This document shows, piece by piece, positions 1 to 6,884 of a stretch of 40,421 nucleotides of DNA. The notes beneath the pieces were generated by a model. It did no database searches, was not told where the DNA came from, and was given only the letters and a program-made list of their open reading frames with translations. The first letter of the stretch is position 1, and every line of letters starts with the position of its first letter. The position numbers and the translations under genes are program-made. The stretch is from a virus, in the IMG/VR virus record IMGVR_UViG_3300021962_000242, positions 1-40,421 of that record, one strand, 5' to 3'.

Positions 1-2007
1 CTGACGCTGCCATCCCAGACCGGGACGCTTATTATTGATGACGGCGGCGGTAACATAACCGTATCTGGCAGTTTGACTTTATCCGCTGGTACTGCTAATG
101 GCGTTTTGTATTTAAACGGGTCTAAGGTTGCTACCTCTGGTAGCGTATTAACCTTTGATGGCGCTCAACTTGGCGTTAATGGCATCACCGTAGGTCGCGG
201 CGCAGGTGCTGTGTCCACCAACACTGCGGTGGGTGCGAGTGCGTTAAATGCGAATACTACTGGCGCAAATAATACTGCGGTTGGAAATTCCGCACTTTTA
301 TCAAACACCACCGCCTCCTTCAATACCGCAGTGGGTAGAAATTCTTTATACACCAATACAACTGGTGATTGGGCTACCGCTATAGGTTACACAGCTTTGT
401 ATAGTCAAACAACAGGAACTAGAAATGTTGCTGTTGGCATGGAGGCTGGATATTACACTACCACGGGTAATTACAATACTTTTACAGGTACTGATGCAGC
501 CAAATTTAATACTAGTGGTTCAAACAACACTGCTGTAGGTTTTCAATCCCTCCAATCCAACACCACCGCCAACAACAACACTGCTGTGGGGTATCAGGCA
601 GGATACAGCAATACGACTGGTACAGCCAATGCTGTTTTAGGTGCTTATGCTTTATTTAGCAATACCACAGGTTCTAACAACAATGCTTTTGGTTTGGAAT
701 CACAAAGAAATACAACCACAGCAAATGATAACAATTCATTTGGTTATCAAGCATTATTTTCAAATACCACAGGTGTATCAAATGTGGCAATGGGAACATC
801 TGCGCTTCGTAGCAACACCACCGCCTCTAACAACACTGCAGTAGGTTATCAATCTCTTTATTACAATACTTCGGCACAAAATGCTGCTTTTGGTGCTGCA
901 TCTGCACTTAATACAACAACTGGAACTGGAATAGCAGCCTTTGGCTCAAGAGCATTATTGTCCAATACGACTGGTTCTTCAAATACTGCTCTTGGTAGTT
1001 ATGATAATAATTCAGGTGTTGATGGTGCATTAAAATCAAACACTACTGGTTCTAACAATGTGGCAGTAGGCACAGGTTCTTTACAGTCCAACACCACCGC
1101 CTCTAACAACACTGCTGTGGGGTATCAGGCGGGGTATAGTAATACTGCTGCTGATAATACTTTTGTTGGAACGAAAGCTGGTGAAAAAAATACTTCAGGT
1201 TCAGCAAATGTGTTTATTGGAGAATATGCTGGTCAACAAAATACTACTGCATCAGAAAATACATTTGTTGGTCAGGCATCAGGGTATGTAAGCACAACTG
1301 GAACTTTGCTTTCTGCTTTAGGTAGGTTTTCTTTATTCTCAAACACAACTGGCTCTTATAACACCGCTTTAGGAGCATTTGCCCTTTACTCCAACACCAC
1401 AGGCTCTAACCATACTGCTGTTGGTTATCAGGCTTTATATAACAATACAGGTGCAGCGCAAGGAAGCACTGCTTTGGGTTATACCGCTGGAAGCAACTTA
1501 ACTAGCGGAACGAATGGCGTATTTATTGGTTCTAACGCACAACCTAATGCGGCAACAGATACAAACGAATTGGTTATTGGAACGCCAAACACAACTGGTA
1601 AAGGCTCAAACACAGGCTTTATTGTTGCGTACAACGGCTCGTCTTATGGCGGTATTTATCAAGGAAACAACTCCGCTTCTTGGTCAACTACTTCTGACCA
1701 ACGCATCAAAAAGAATGTTGTAGATGTTGCCAATGGTTTGAGTGTTATTACTGCTTTGCGCCCTGTTGAGTTTGACTACAAAGAAAACGACAAGCACGAA
1801 ATTGGTTTTATTGCTCAAGAATTCCAACAAGTTTTGCCAGACCAAATTATTTATCATGCGCCCAATGAAGCTGAAAAAGAGTGGGTCGATGATGAAGTTA
1901 TGGGAATTCAACCAAATCTTGTCCCATACTTGGTCAAAGCCATCCAAGAGCTTAAATCTGAACTCGACTCGGTGAAAGCCGAACTTGCAACCCTGAAAGG
2001 AAACTGA
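1..2007 (+). CDS. Tail fibre with repeats and S74 chaperone domain (5' partial)
   Basis: The reading frame is open from base 1, so the start lies outside the window. At least 668 residues are encoded. The body is a long run of degenerate repeats built on N-N-T-A-V-G-Y-Q-(S/A), the head-type beta-repeat also seen in YadA-like adhesins and phage fibres. It probably forms a trimeric beta-roll shaft that contacts the host. The last ~110 residues are a peptidase S74 intramolecular chaperone domain. It begins near TTSDQRIKKN, with the conserved S-D-x-R-x-K signature, and ends in a coiled coil (ELKSELDSVKAEL). In this family the domain drives trimerisation and then cuts itself off. The protein resembles the fibre at 36961-39366, but the S74 domains belong to clearly different subtypes. 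The 5' portion (LTLSAGTANGVLYLNGSK) matches that fibre near its residue 55. Confidence 0.9.
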   Translation: MTLPSQTGTLIIDDGGGNITVSGSLTLSAGTANGVLYLNGSKVATSGSVLTFDGAQLGVNGITVGRGAGAVSTNTAVGASALNANTTGANNTAVGNSALLSNTTASFNTAVGRNSLYTNTTGDWATAIGYTALYSQTTGTRNVAVGMEAGYYTTTGNYNTFTGTDAAKFNTSGSNNTAVGFQSLQSNTTANNNTAVGYQAGYSNTTGTANAVLGAYALFSNTTGSNNNAFGLESQRNTTTANDNNSFGYQALFSNTTGVSNVAMGTSALRSNTTASNNTAVGYQSLYYNTSAQNAAFGAASALNTTTGTGIAAFGSRALLSNTTGSSNTALGSYDNNSGVDGALKSNTTGSNNVAVGTGSLQSNTTASNNTAVGYQAGYSNTAADNTFVGTKAGEKNTSGSANVFIGEYAGQQNTTASENTFVGQASGYVSTTGTLLSALGRFSLFSNTTGSYNTALGAFALYSNTTGSNHTAVGYQALYNNTGAAQGSTALGYTAGSNLTSGTNGVFIGSNAQPNAATDTNELVIGTPNTTGKGSNTGFIVAYNGSSYGGIYQGNNSASWSTTSDQRIKKNVVDVANGLSVITALRPVEFDYKENDKHEIGFIAQEFQQVLPDQIIYHAPNEAEKEWVDDEVMGIQPNLVPYLVKAIQELKSELDSVKAELATLKGN

Positions 2008-2008
2008 A

Positions 2009-2065
2009 ATGGAAACCATTGAAATCACCGCAGAAGAAATTGCACGCCACTACTCGGCAGCTTGA
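2009..2065 (+). pseudogene. Orphaned 5' end of the 70-aa gene, cut off by endonuclease insertion
   Basis: An ATG one base after the fibre stop opens an 18-codon frame, METIEITAEEIARHYSAA, then TGA. AAAGGA lies upstream as a ribosome site. The peptide aligns with the N terminus of the gene at 2744 (ITKEEIQRHLSAA), and both end in S-A-A at the point where the downstream protein continues with M-D-S-V. I read it as the original start of the 70-aa gene, truncated when the endonuclease cassette inserted. It may still be translated as a leader, because its TGA lies 5 nt before the endonuclease ATG. Confidence 0.7.
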
Positions 2066-2829
2066 TACTTATGTTTTGCGTCTACGAACACATCAGACCA
2101 GATGCCAACAAGGTGTTTTATGTTGGGAAGGGGTCTGGTCGTAGGGCGCAATCAAAACATAAACGCAATCAACATTGGAATAACATTGTTGCAAAAGCGG
2201 GTTGTTTCTCAGTCAACATTTTGGTTGACAATGTAGATGAAGAGTTTGCTTTTCTTGCCGAGATGGAACGCATTGACCAACTAAACAGACTTGGATACAA
2301 ACTGGCAAACAAAACAGAAGGCGGCGAAGGGCCGAGCGGGTATCGACATACAGAAGAAACAAAAAAGAAGATTGCTGATGCTCAGCGGGGCGATAAACAC
2401 TGGACTGTTGGTTACGGGATAACTGAAGAGCATCGTGAAAAACTAAGACAGGCAAGAGCGAAACTAGTTTTTACTGATGAGATAATAGCAAAGTTATCTG
2501 AGGCTGGTAAGCGCCGTGTGTATACAGAAGAGACAAAAGCAAAGATGTCTCAGTCTAAAAGCGGCAGAAAGCACCACATGGCTAATGCAGTGATGTTTGA
2601 TGGTAAGTTTTTTGGTTGTGCAAAAGAATTGGCTGATTACACTGGTGAGAACTACTCAACGGTTCGCACAAGAATTAGACTATACCCAGAGCGGTTTGGT
2701 TATGTAGTACTTGGTTATACAAAAGACTTGAAAGGAGTCAAAGATGAATGAAGAAATCACTAAAGAAGAAATCCAACGGCATCTGAGTGCCGCTATGGAC
2801 TCGGTAAACCTCATCAACGCTGGCAAGCC
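2060..2829 (+). repeat. 770-bp perfect direct repeat, copy 1 (homing cassette)
   Basis: Read base by base, this block matches 39434-40203 with a constant offset of 37374 and no difference that I could find. Just outside it the copies differ at frequent, mostly synonymous positions: a/g at 2059, and t/c at 2830 followed by many more. The block covers the endonuclease gene and the first ~28 codons of the 70-aa gene, which is what a cassette plus co-conversion tract would look like. Confidence 0.88.
2071..2751 (+). CDS. GIY-YIG homing endonuclease with NUMOD repeats (copy 1)
   Basis: The product is 226 aa from ATG 2071; a TTG at 2062 in the same frame overlaps the upstream TGA. The N-terminal GIY-YIG nuclease core shows VYE (residues 4-6) and FYVGKG (16-21), then R24/R25, E66 and N80 as likely catalytic positions. 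Residues ~90-165 hold several NUMOD3-like helical DNA-binding repeats (RHTEETKKKI, ITEEHREKL, VYTEETKAKM). They are followed by a NUMOD1-like segment (DGKFFGCAKELADYTG) with a helix-turn-helix look. Free-standing enzymes of this kind cut alleles lacking the insertion and are copied in during repair. No clear Shine-Dalgarno precedes the ATG, so translation is probably coupled to the 18-codon remnant upstream. The last codons overlap the next gene by 8 nt and supply its ribosome site. Confidence 0.92.
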   Translation: MFCVYEHIRPDANKVFYVGKGSGRRAQSKHKRNQHWNNIVAKAGCFSVNILVDNVDEEFAFLAEMERIDQLNRLGYKLANKTEGGEGPSGYRHTEETKKKIADAQRGDKHWTVGYGITEEHREKLRQARAKLVFTDEIIAKLSEAGKRRVYTEETKAKMSQSKSGRKHHMANAVMFDGKFFGCAKELADYTGENYSTVRTRIRLYPERFGYVVLGYTKDLKGVKDE

Positions 2830-2956
2830 TGAGGGCATGACTGACGAAGACTGGGCCGACTGCGTATCTCGCAACAAGGAGCATCTGAAGATCATGCTTG
2901 CAAAGGACTTCTGGACTAACGAAAATTTGACTCCGCTGAGTCAAGCCGCTGCCTGA
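2744..2956 (+). CDS. Small conserved phage protein, 70 aa, with reconstituted 5' end (copy 1)
   Basis: A 70-aa acidic, helical protein without a recognised domain. A strong AAAGGAGT ribosome site sits 6 nt before ATG 2744, inside the endonuclease C terminus. The first ~17 codons (ITKEEIQRHLSAA) appear to have come with the endonuclease and replace the older start left at 2009-2065. From codon ~29 on it diverges from the copy at 40118 mainly at synonymous sites (DCVSRN versus DTVARN). That pattern means purifying selection has kept the protein. The position directly behind the receptor-binding fibre suggests a fibre accessory or assembly role, but this is inference. Confidence 0.75.
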   Translation: MNEEITKEEIQRHLSAAMDSVNLINAGKPEGMTDEDWADCVSRNKEHLKIMLAKDFWTNENLTPLSQAAA

Positions 2957-2974
2957 CGGTTTCAGGTGTTTTTA
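2952..2974 (+). terminator. Possible weak hairpin terminator or attenuator
   Basis: CCTGA/TCAGG stem (2952-2956 with 2962-2966), 5-nt loop, then TGTTTTTAT. The same hairpin follows the second copy of the gene (40326-40340) and is there followed by six T. The stem is only 5 bp, so it may be partial or incidental. Confidence 0.35.
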
Positions 2975-2988
2975 TAGGAGAAAACGGA

Positions 2989-3213
2989 ATGACAAACAAA
3001 CAGCCTCAGACCGTAAGCATTGACGGAACAGAGTACACCATTGACGACATGACGCAGGAGCAAAAGATTCTGCTTGACCATGTGGTTGACCTTGAGCGCA
3101 AGGCAGCATCAATGGACTTTCAGCGCCAGCAGATTCAGATTGGCAGGGATGCCTTTTTTAATATGTTGAAGACTGCACTTGAGAAACCCCCTGAAGTAGA
3201 AGAAGTAAATTAA
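2989..3213 (+). CDS. Small DUF6447-like phage protein
   Basis: 74 aa with a start-proximal SIDGTEYTIDDM motif followed by a helical region (QEQKILLDHVVDLERKAASMDFQRQQIQI). This I-D-G-x-E-Y plus coiled-coil architecture resembles the short DUF6447 proteins of marine and freshwater phages; their function is unknown. ATAGGAG lies 10 nt upstream of the ATG. A diverged second version starts at 40361 at the right end of the window. Its stop directly abuts the ATG of the next gene. Confidence 0.7.
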   Translation: MTNKQPQTVSIDGTEYTIDDMTQEQKILLDHVVDLERKAASMDFQRQQIQIGRDAFFNMLKTALEKPPEVEEVN

Positions 3214-3486
3214 ATGGAAAAGACCATCGAGGAAAGACTTGACGAAATCTTGGATGAACTTCGCAAGGTTCACACTGGCTTTGCCAAAACGCCGGGAGGT
3301 GAGATTGACTTCGATGGTCACCGCCGTTATCACGAGTCCATGATTGCTGCTGCTACCGCGCAGGAAAACTTCTGGCGTGAGATGAAGCTGGAGATTGCCA
3401 AGAAAGGCGTATGGGGCTTGCTGGTGATAGTCACAGGTCTTATCGTTGTTGGCATATCAGCTAAGTTTGGAGTGTACGGAAAATGA
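3214..3486 (+). CDS. Small single-span membrane protein
   Basis: 90 aa. An amphipathic N-terminal half (EERLDEILDELRKV) is followed by DFDGHRRYHESMI and a C-terminal transmembrane helix at about residues 69-85 (GVWGLLVIVTGLIVVGI). The topology suggests an inner-membrane protein with a cytoplasmic N-terminal domain. It begins 1 nt after the preceding stop and overlaps the next gene by 4 nt (ATGA). I do not recognise a family. A role in DNA entry or lysis is possible, but the dedicated holin appears to be at 11041. Confidence 0.65.
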   Translation: MEKTIEERLDEILDELRKVHTGFAKTPGGEIDFDGHRRYHESMIAAATAQENFWREMKLEIAKKGVWGLLVIVTGLIVVGISAKFGVYGK

Positions 3487-3974
3487 TTGATCCAGTCTCA
3501 GCCTTAGCAGCGGTTCAGAGTGCAGTTGCTCTGATCAAGAAGGCATCCGCTACGGTGGATGATGTCGCCTCGCTTGGGCCAATGATTGGAAAATATTTCG
3601 AGGCCAAGCACACCGCTACCAAAGCAGTTCAGCAAGCCAAGAAGTCTGGCGGCTCTGCGATGGGTAAGGCAATTGAGATTGAACTTGCTCTGAAAGCACA
3701 GCGTGACTTTGAGCAGGAACTACAAGGCTTGTTCTTTAGTACAAACAACATGGATATTTGGCAGAACATAAAGAAAAGAGCATCAGACATGGATGCCGCT
3801 AACGCTGAACAAGCCAGGAAAGACAGCGTTGCAGAAGCAAAGCGTAAACGAAGAGAACAAGAAATTACAGAAATAATAATTGCTGTAACTGTGGTGGTGG
3901 TTGTTGTAGCCACCATTGTCTGGGCCGCATGGGAGGCTTTTACTTTTTGTTCTAAAGCAGTGTGTGGGATATAA
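3483..3974 (+). CDS. Phage protein with C-terminal membrane anchor
   Basis: 163 aa. The N terminus (MIDPVSALAAVQSAVALIKK) is typical of a conserved protein in podovirus-like aquatic phages. A long helical, charged middle ends in KRKRREQE and leads into a valine-rich transmembrane helix at ~129-152, then a short tail with two Cys. The start overlaps the previous gene by ATGA, so the two are translationally coupled and could form a pair at the membrane. The function is unknown. Confidence 0.7.
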   Translation: MIDPVSALAAVQSAVALIKKASATVDDVASLGPMIGKYFEAKHTATKAVQQAKKSGGSAMGKAIEIELALKAQRDFEQELQGLFFSTNNMDIWQNIKKRASDMDAANAEQARKDSVAEAKRKRREQEITEIIIAVTVVVVVVATIVWAAWEAFTFCSKAVCGI

Positions 3975-3983
3975 AGGACTAAT

Positions 3984-4133
3984 ATGAAAAAACCAACTAA
4001 AGTTGAAAAAGTAATGAAAGAATGGAAAGAAGGCACTCTGCACAGCGGCAAAGGAGGGCCTGTGGTGAAGTCGCGTAAGCAGGCAATAGCGATTGCCCTG
4101 TCTGAAATGTCTAAAACTAAGAAGAAAAAATGA
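3984..4133 (+). CDS. DUF6496-like small basic protein
   Basis: 49 aa, starting at ATG 3984 after a GGACT ribosome site. It reads KVMKEWKEGTLHSGKGGP, then KSRKQAIAIALSEM, and ends in a Lys-rich tail. The K-V-M-x-E-(F/W)-K-x-G-x-L and R-K-Q-A-I-A-I-A-L-S-E blocks are those of DUF6496, a short basic domain common in phages and bacteria, with unknown function and probably nucleic-acid binding. Its TGA overlaps the next ATG (ATGA). Confidence 0.8.
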   Translation: MKKPTKVEKVMKEWKEGTLHSGKGGPVVKSRKQAIAIALSEMSKTKKKK

Positions 4134-4465
4134 GATCCATAACAGTAGGAACTAACTTAGTTGCTGCAACTCCGACAGTTATTTATACTGTTCCTAAAGG
4201 CTATTATGCTAAATGGAATTTGTTGTATTTGTTAAACGGCACAGGATCTACCCAAGATATTTCAGTAGCTTGGTATGATGCTAGTGCAGATCAAACTATT
4301 AATATTTTGCTTGATTACGGATTAAGTTCTAAAACCTTTTTTAAACTGGATGGCGGTGCTTATATGGTCATGGAAGAAGGAGACTATATAACAATAACTA
4401 CGGCTGCTGGAAGTACCTTTTCAAGTATTGTTACATTTGAGCAAATAAAGAAAGAAGGAATCTAA
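4130..4465 (+). CDS. Small beta-rich putative structural protein
   Basis: 111 aa, rich in alternating hydrophobic/polar segments (VIYTVPKGYYAKWNLLYLLN, EGDYITITTAAGSTF) predicted to be a beta-sandwich. It has no signal peptide or membrane span. It is coupled to the upstream gene by ATGA and lies immediately before the tail tubular A gene. Genes in this position often encode virion decoration or head-tail proteins. The assignment is by context only. Confidence 0.6.
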   Translation: MRSITVGTNLVAATPTVIYTVPKGYYAKWNLLYLLNGTGSTQDISVAWYDASADQTINILLDYGLSSKTFFKLDGGAYMVMEEGDYITITTAAGSTFSSIVTFEQIKKEGI

Positions 4466-5116
4466 ATGGCTACATATTTGAATTTAGTCAATAATGTTCT
4501 CAGAAGGCTCAGGGAGCCTACTGTGTCTTCCGTGCAAGACAATAATTACGCTAAGATGCTTGGTGTCTTTGTTAATGATGCTAAAAGAGACATAGAAGAC
4601 GCACACGATTGGAATGTATTGGCAAATACGCTTACAGCCACTACGACAGCTAGTGTTTTTAATTATGTCCTTACTGGCTCAGGAATGCGCTTTCGTGTAA
4701 TTGACATACTTAATGATACAAATAACTTTCAACTAAAGTACGCTCCTACCGTGTGGATGGATAAGCAATTCTTGCTTGTTGATTCAGGACACGGTTGCCC
4801 TGCTTACTATAACTTTAACGGTGTAGACTCTAATGGAGATACCCAAGTAGATTTGTTTCCAATCCCTGACGGTGCTTATACAATTCGGTTTAATCTTATT
4901 ATTCCTCAAGTAGATCTTGTAAACGATAGTGACCGTGTATGGGTTCCAGACCATCTTGTGAGTATGCTGGCCTACTCTAAAGCGATTGCTGAAAGAGGGG
5001 AAGACTCTGGTGTATTGTCATCAGAGGCTTATCAGCTTTATCGTCTTGCTTTGGCAGACGCTATTGCTATTGAGCGTAACCGCTACCTCGAAGAAGTTAT
5101 TTGGGTGAATCCGTAA
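4466..5116 (+). CDS. Tail tubular protein A-like head-tail adaptor (T7 gp11-like)
   Basis: 216 aa. The N terminus MATYLNLVNNVLRRLREP and the later AKRDIEDAHDWNVL are characteristic of the tail tubular A / adaptor family. The C-terminal helix (LYRLALADAIAIERNRYLEEV) is also typical. In T7, gp11 forms a ring that binds the portal and connects it to the gp12 nozzle. The next gene is the gp12-like partner, in the order usual for podoviruses, and its ATG overlaps this stop codon by one base (TAATG). Confidence 0.85.
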   Translation: MATYLNLVNNVLRRLREPTVSSVQDNNYAKMLGVFVNDAKRDIEDAHDWNVLANTLTATTTASVFNYVLTGSGMRFRVIDILNDTNNFQLKYAPTVWMDKQFLLVDSGHGCPAYYNFNGVDSNGDTQVDLFPIPDGAYTIRFNLIIPQVDLVNDSDRVWVPDHLVSMLAYSKAIAERGEDSGVLSSEAYQLYRLALADAIAIERNRYLEEVIWVNP

Positions 5117-6654
5117 TGGCTGAACAGTTACTAACCTCCAGTATTTCTGCTCCAGGATTCATGGGTGTAAACACTCAGGATTCTTCTGTGGCTCTGGAGT
5201 CCGGTTTTGCTACTTTGGCAAATAATTGTATTATTGACAAGTTTGGTCGTATTGGAGCAAGAAAGGGATGGGAAGCTAAACATACCTCTAATGCTACGCT
5301 GACTACAGAACCAATTAAAGCCATTGGTGAACTTATCGGCAATGATGGAACTTCTTATACAATCGCTGCTGGCAATAATAATATATTTAAACTGACAGGC
5401 TCTACTCTTACAGTTTTAACCTATGGCGGTGGAGGGTCTGCCCCGTCTATTACGGACGATAACTGGCAGATGGCTCCACTGAATGGTGTACTGTACCTGT
5501 ATCAGTCCGGTCACGATCCACTAGTATTTGATCCTGCTGTCTCTACGACAACCTATCGAAGAATCTCTGAAAAGACAGGCTATACAGGAACTGTACAGCT
5601 AGCCAACTGCGTGGTAAGCGCTTATGGACGGACTTGGAGCGCTAATACAACTACTGACAAGAATACTATACAGTTTTCTGACCTGTTAGCTGGACATATC
5701 CTCAATACAGGCTCTGCTGGTGTCTTGGATGTATCTCAGGTGTGGCCTTCTGGGGCTGATGAGATTCAGGGTATTGCAGCACATAATAATTATCTATATA
5801 TTTTTGGTCGTAGACAGATTCTTATATATCAAAACGCTAGTGATCCAACTAACCTAACTTTGGCAGACACAGTAAGCGGTATCGGCTGCTGCGCTAGAGA
5901 CAGTATTAAAGTAACTGGCGATGATGTTTTATTTCTCAGTGATTCCGGTCTTAGGTCTATGAAGCGTGTGGTGCAAGACAGATCTGCACCCCTGCGGGAC
6001 TTAAGCGCCAATGTAAGGGACGATCTAGTAGCTGCTTTGGCTTTAGAGACTCTCTCAGAAATTAAAGCGGTATACTCTGATAGTTATGCTTTCTATTTGT
6101 TGTCTTTACCAACAGCGGGTATTACATACTGTTTTGATATGCGTACAACGCTACAGAACGGAGCCGCTAGAGCAACTACTTGGTCTTTAGTGCCTACTGC
6201 TATGTTTGCTCTTAGAAATAAAGAAATATTATTTGGTGTTCCTGGTTTTGTAGGCTGTTATTGTACCAATAGCGATAACGGTAGTAATTACATCATGAGC
6301 TACTACACAAACTACTTTGATCTAGGTTCTCCCACAGCTATTAAAATTCTAAAAAAGATCAGTTTTACAATAATTGGTGGTAATGGCGCTGATGTTGTGT
6401 TAAAATACGGCTTTGATTATAGCCAAAACTATGATTCACAGAATATTACACTAGGGGATGTCAATCCAGCAGAATACGGTATTGCTGAGTACAATATTGG
6501 AGAATACACAGCAGGCGTGGTTTTTGACAACCAAAAAATCCAAGTAGGCGGTTCAGGAAATATTATTCAACTTGGTATTGAAACAATTATAAATAATTTT
6601 TATCTATCCATTCAAAAACTTGATGTATTCTGTAAAGCAGGAAGGACTCGATAA
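5116..6654 (+). CDS. Tail tubular protein B / nozzle-stabilisation protein
   Basis: 512 aa from ATG 5116; an in-frame TTG at 5101 is less likely because the ATG overlaps the upstream TAA. SAPGFMGVNTQDSS and GFATLANNCIIDKFGRIGARKGW form the N-terminal signature seen in tail nozzle / stabilisation proteins of podoviruses (T7 gp12 and P22 gp10-like functions). A beta-propeller-like repeat region follows (IAAHNNYLYIFGRRQILIYQ). It would extend the tube distal to the gp11-like adaptor and hold the fibres. Confidence 0.83.
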   Translation: MAEQLLTSSISAPGFMGVNTQDSSVALESGFATLANNCIIDKFGRIGARKGWEAKHTSNATLTTEPIKAIGELIGNDGTSYTIAAGNNNIFKLTGSTLTVLTYGGGGSAPSITDDNWQMAPLNGVLYLYQSGHDPLVFDPAVSTTTYRRISEKTGYTGTVQLANCVVSAYGRTWSANTTTDKNTIQFSDLLAGHILNTGSAGVLDVSQVWPSGADEIQGIAAHNNYLYIFGRRQILIYQNASDPTNLTLADTVSGIGCCARDSIKVTGDDVLFLSDSGLRSMKRVVQDRSAPLRDLSANVRDDLVAALALETLSEIKAVYSDSYAFYLLSLPTAGITYCFDMRTTLQNGAARATTWSLVPTAMFALRNKEILFGVPGFVGCYCTNSDNGSNYIMSYYTNYFDLGSPTAIKILKKISFTIIGGNGADVVLKYGFDYSQNYDSQNITLGDVNPAEYGIAEYNIGEYTAGVVFDNQKIQVGGSGNIIQLGIETIINNFYLSIQKLDVFCKAGRTR

Positions 6655-6884
6655 TGAGTAACTATGTAAAAAGCACTAATTTTGCTACTAAGGACGGACT
6701 AGCTTCAGGTAATCCATCTAAGCTAGTAAAAGGTACAGAACTTAACACTGAGTTTGATAATATTGCTTCGGCAGTTTCATCAAAACCAGATGCTAATAAT
6801 GCAGCGCTGACAGGCACGGCTACGGCAATTAACTTGACGGTTTCAGGCACATTTACGGCTACCATTAACGGGGGGACTTACTAA
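6654..6884 (+). CDS. Short fibre-related tail protein ending in INGGTY
   Basis: 76 aa. The MSNYVKSTNFATKDGL and LVKGTELNTEFDNIASAV segments are common at the N termini of podovirus tail or fibre proteins. A short Ala/Thr-rich linker follows. The C terminus TATINGGTY is nearly the same as that of the Ser/Ala/Thr fibre at 36951 (TTINGGTY). It may be a free-standing attachment module. It overlaps both neighbours by one base (TAATG). Confidence 0.65.
   Translation: MSNYVKSTNFATKDGLASGNPSKLVKGTELNTEFDNIASAVSSKPDANNAALTGTATAINLTVSGTFTATINGGTY

Noticed and set aside
300-1500. Regularly repeated DNA words in the fibre gene, resembling a repeat array
   Set aside because: The repeats are in frame, degenerate and code for N-N-T-A-V-G-type protein repeats. 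There are no constant repeats with unique spacers, so this is not CRISPR.
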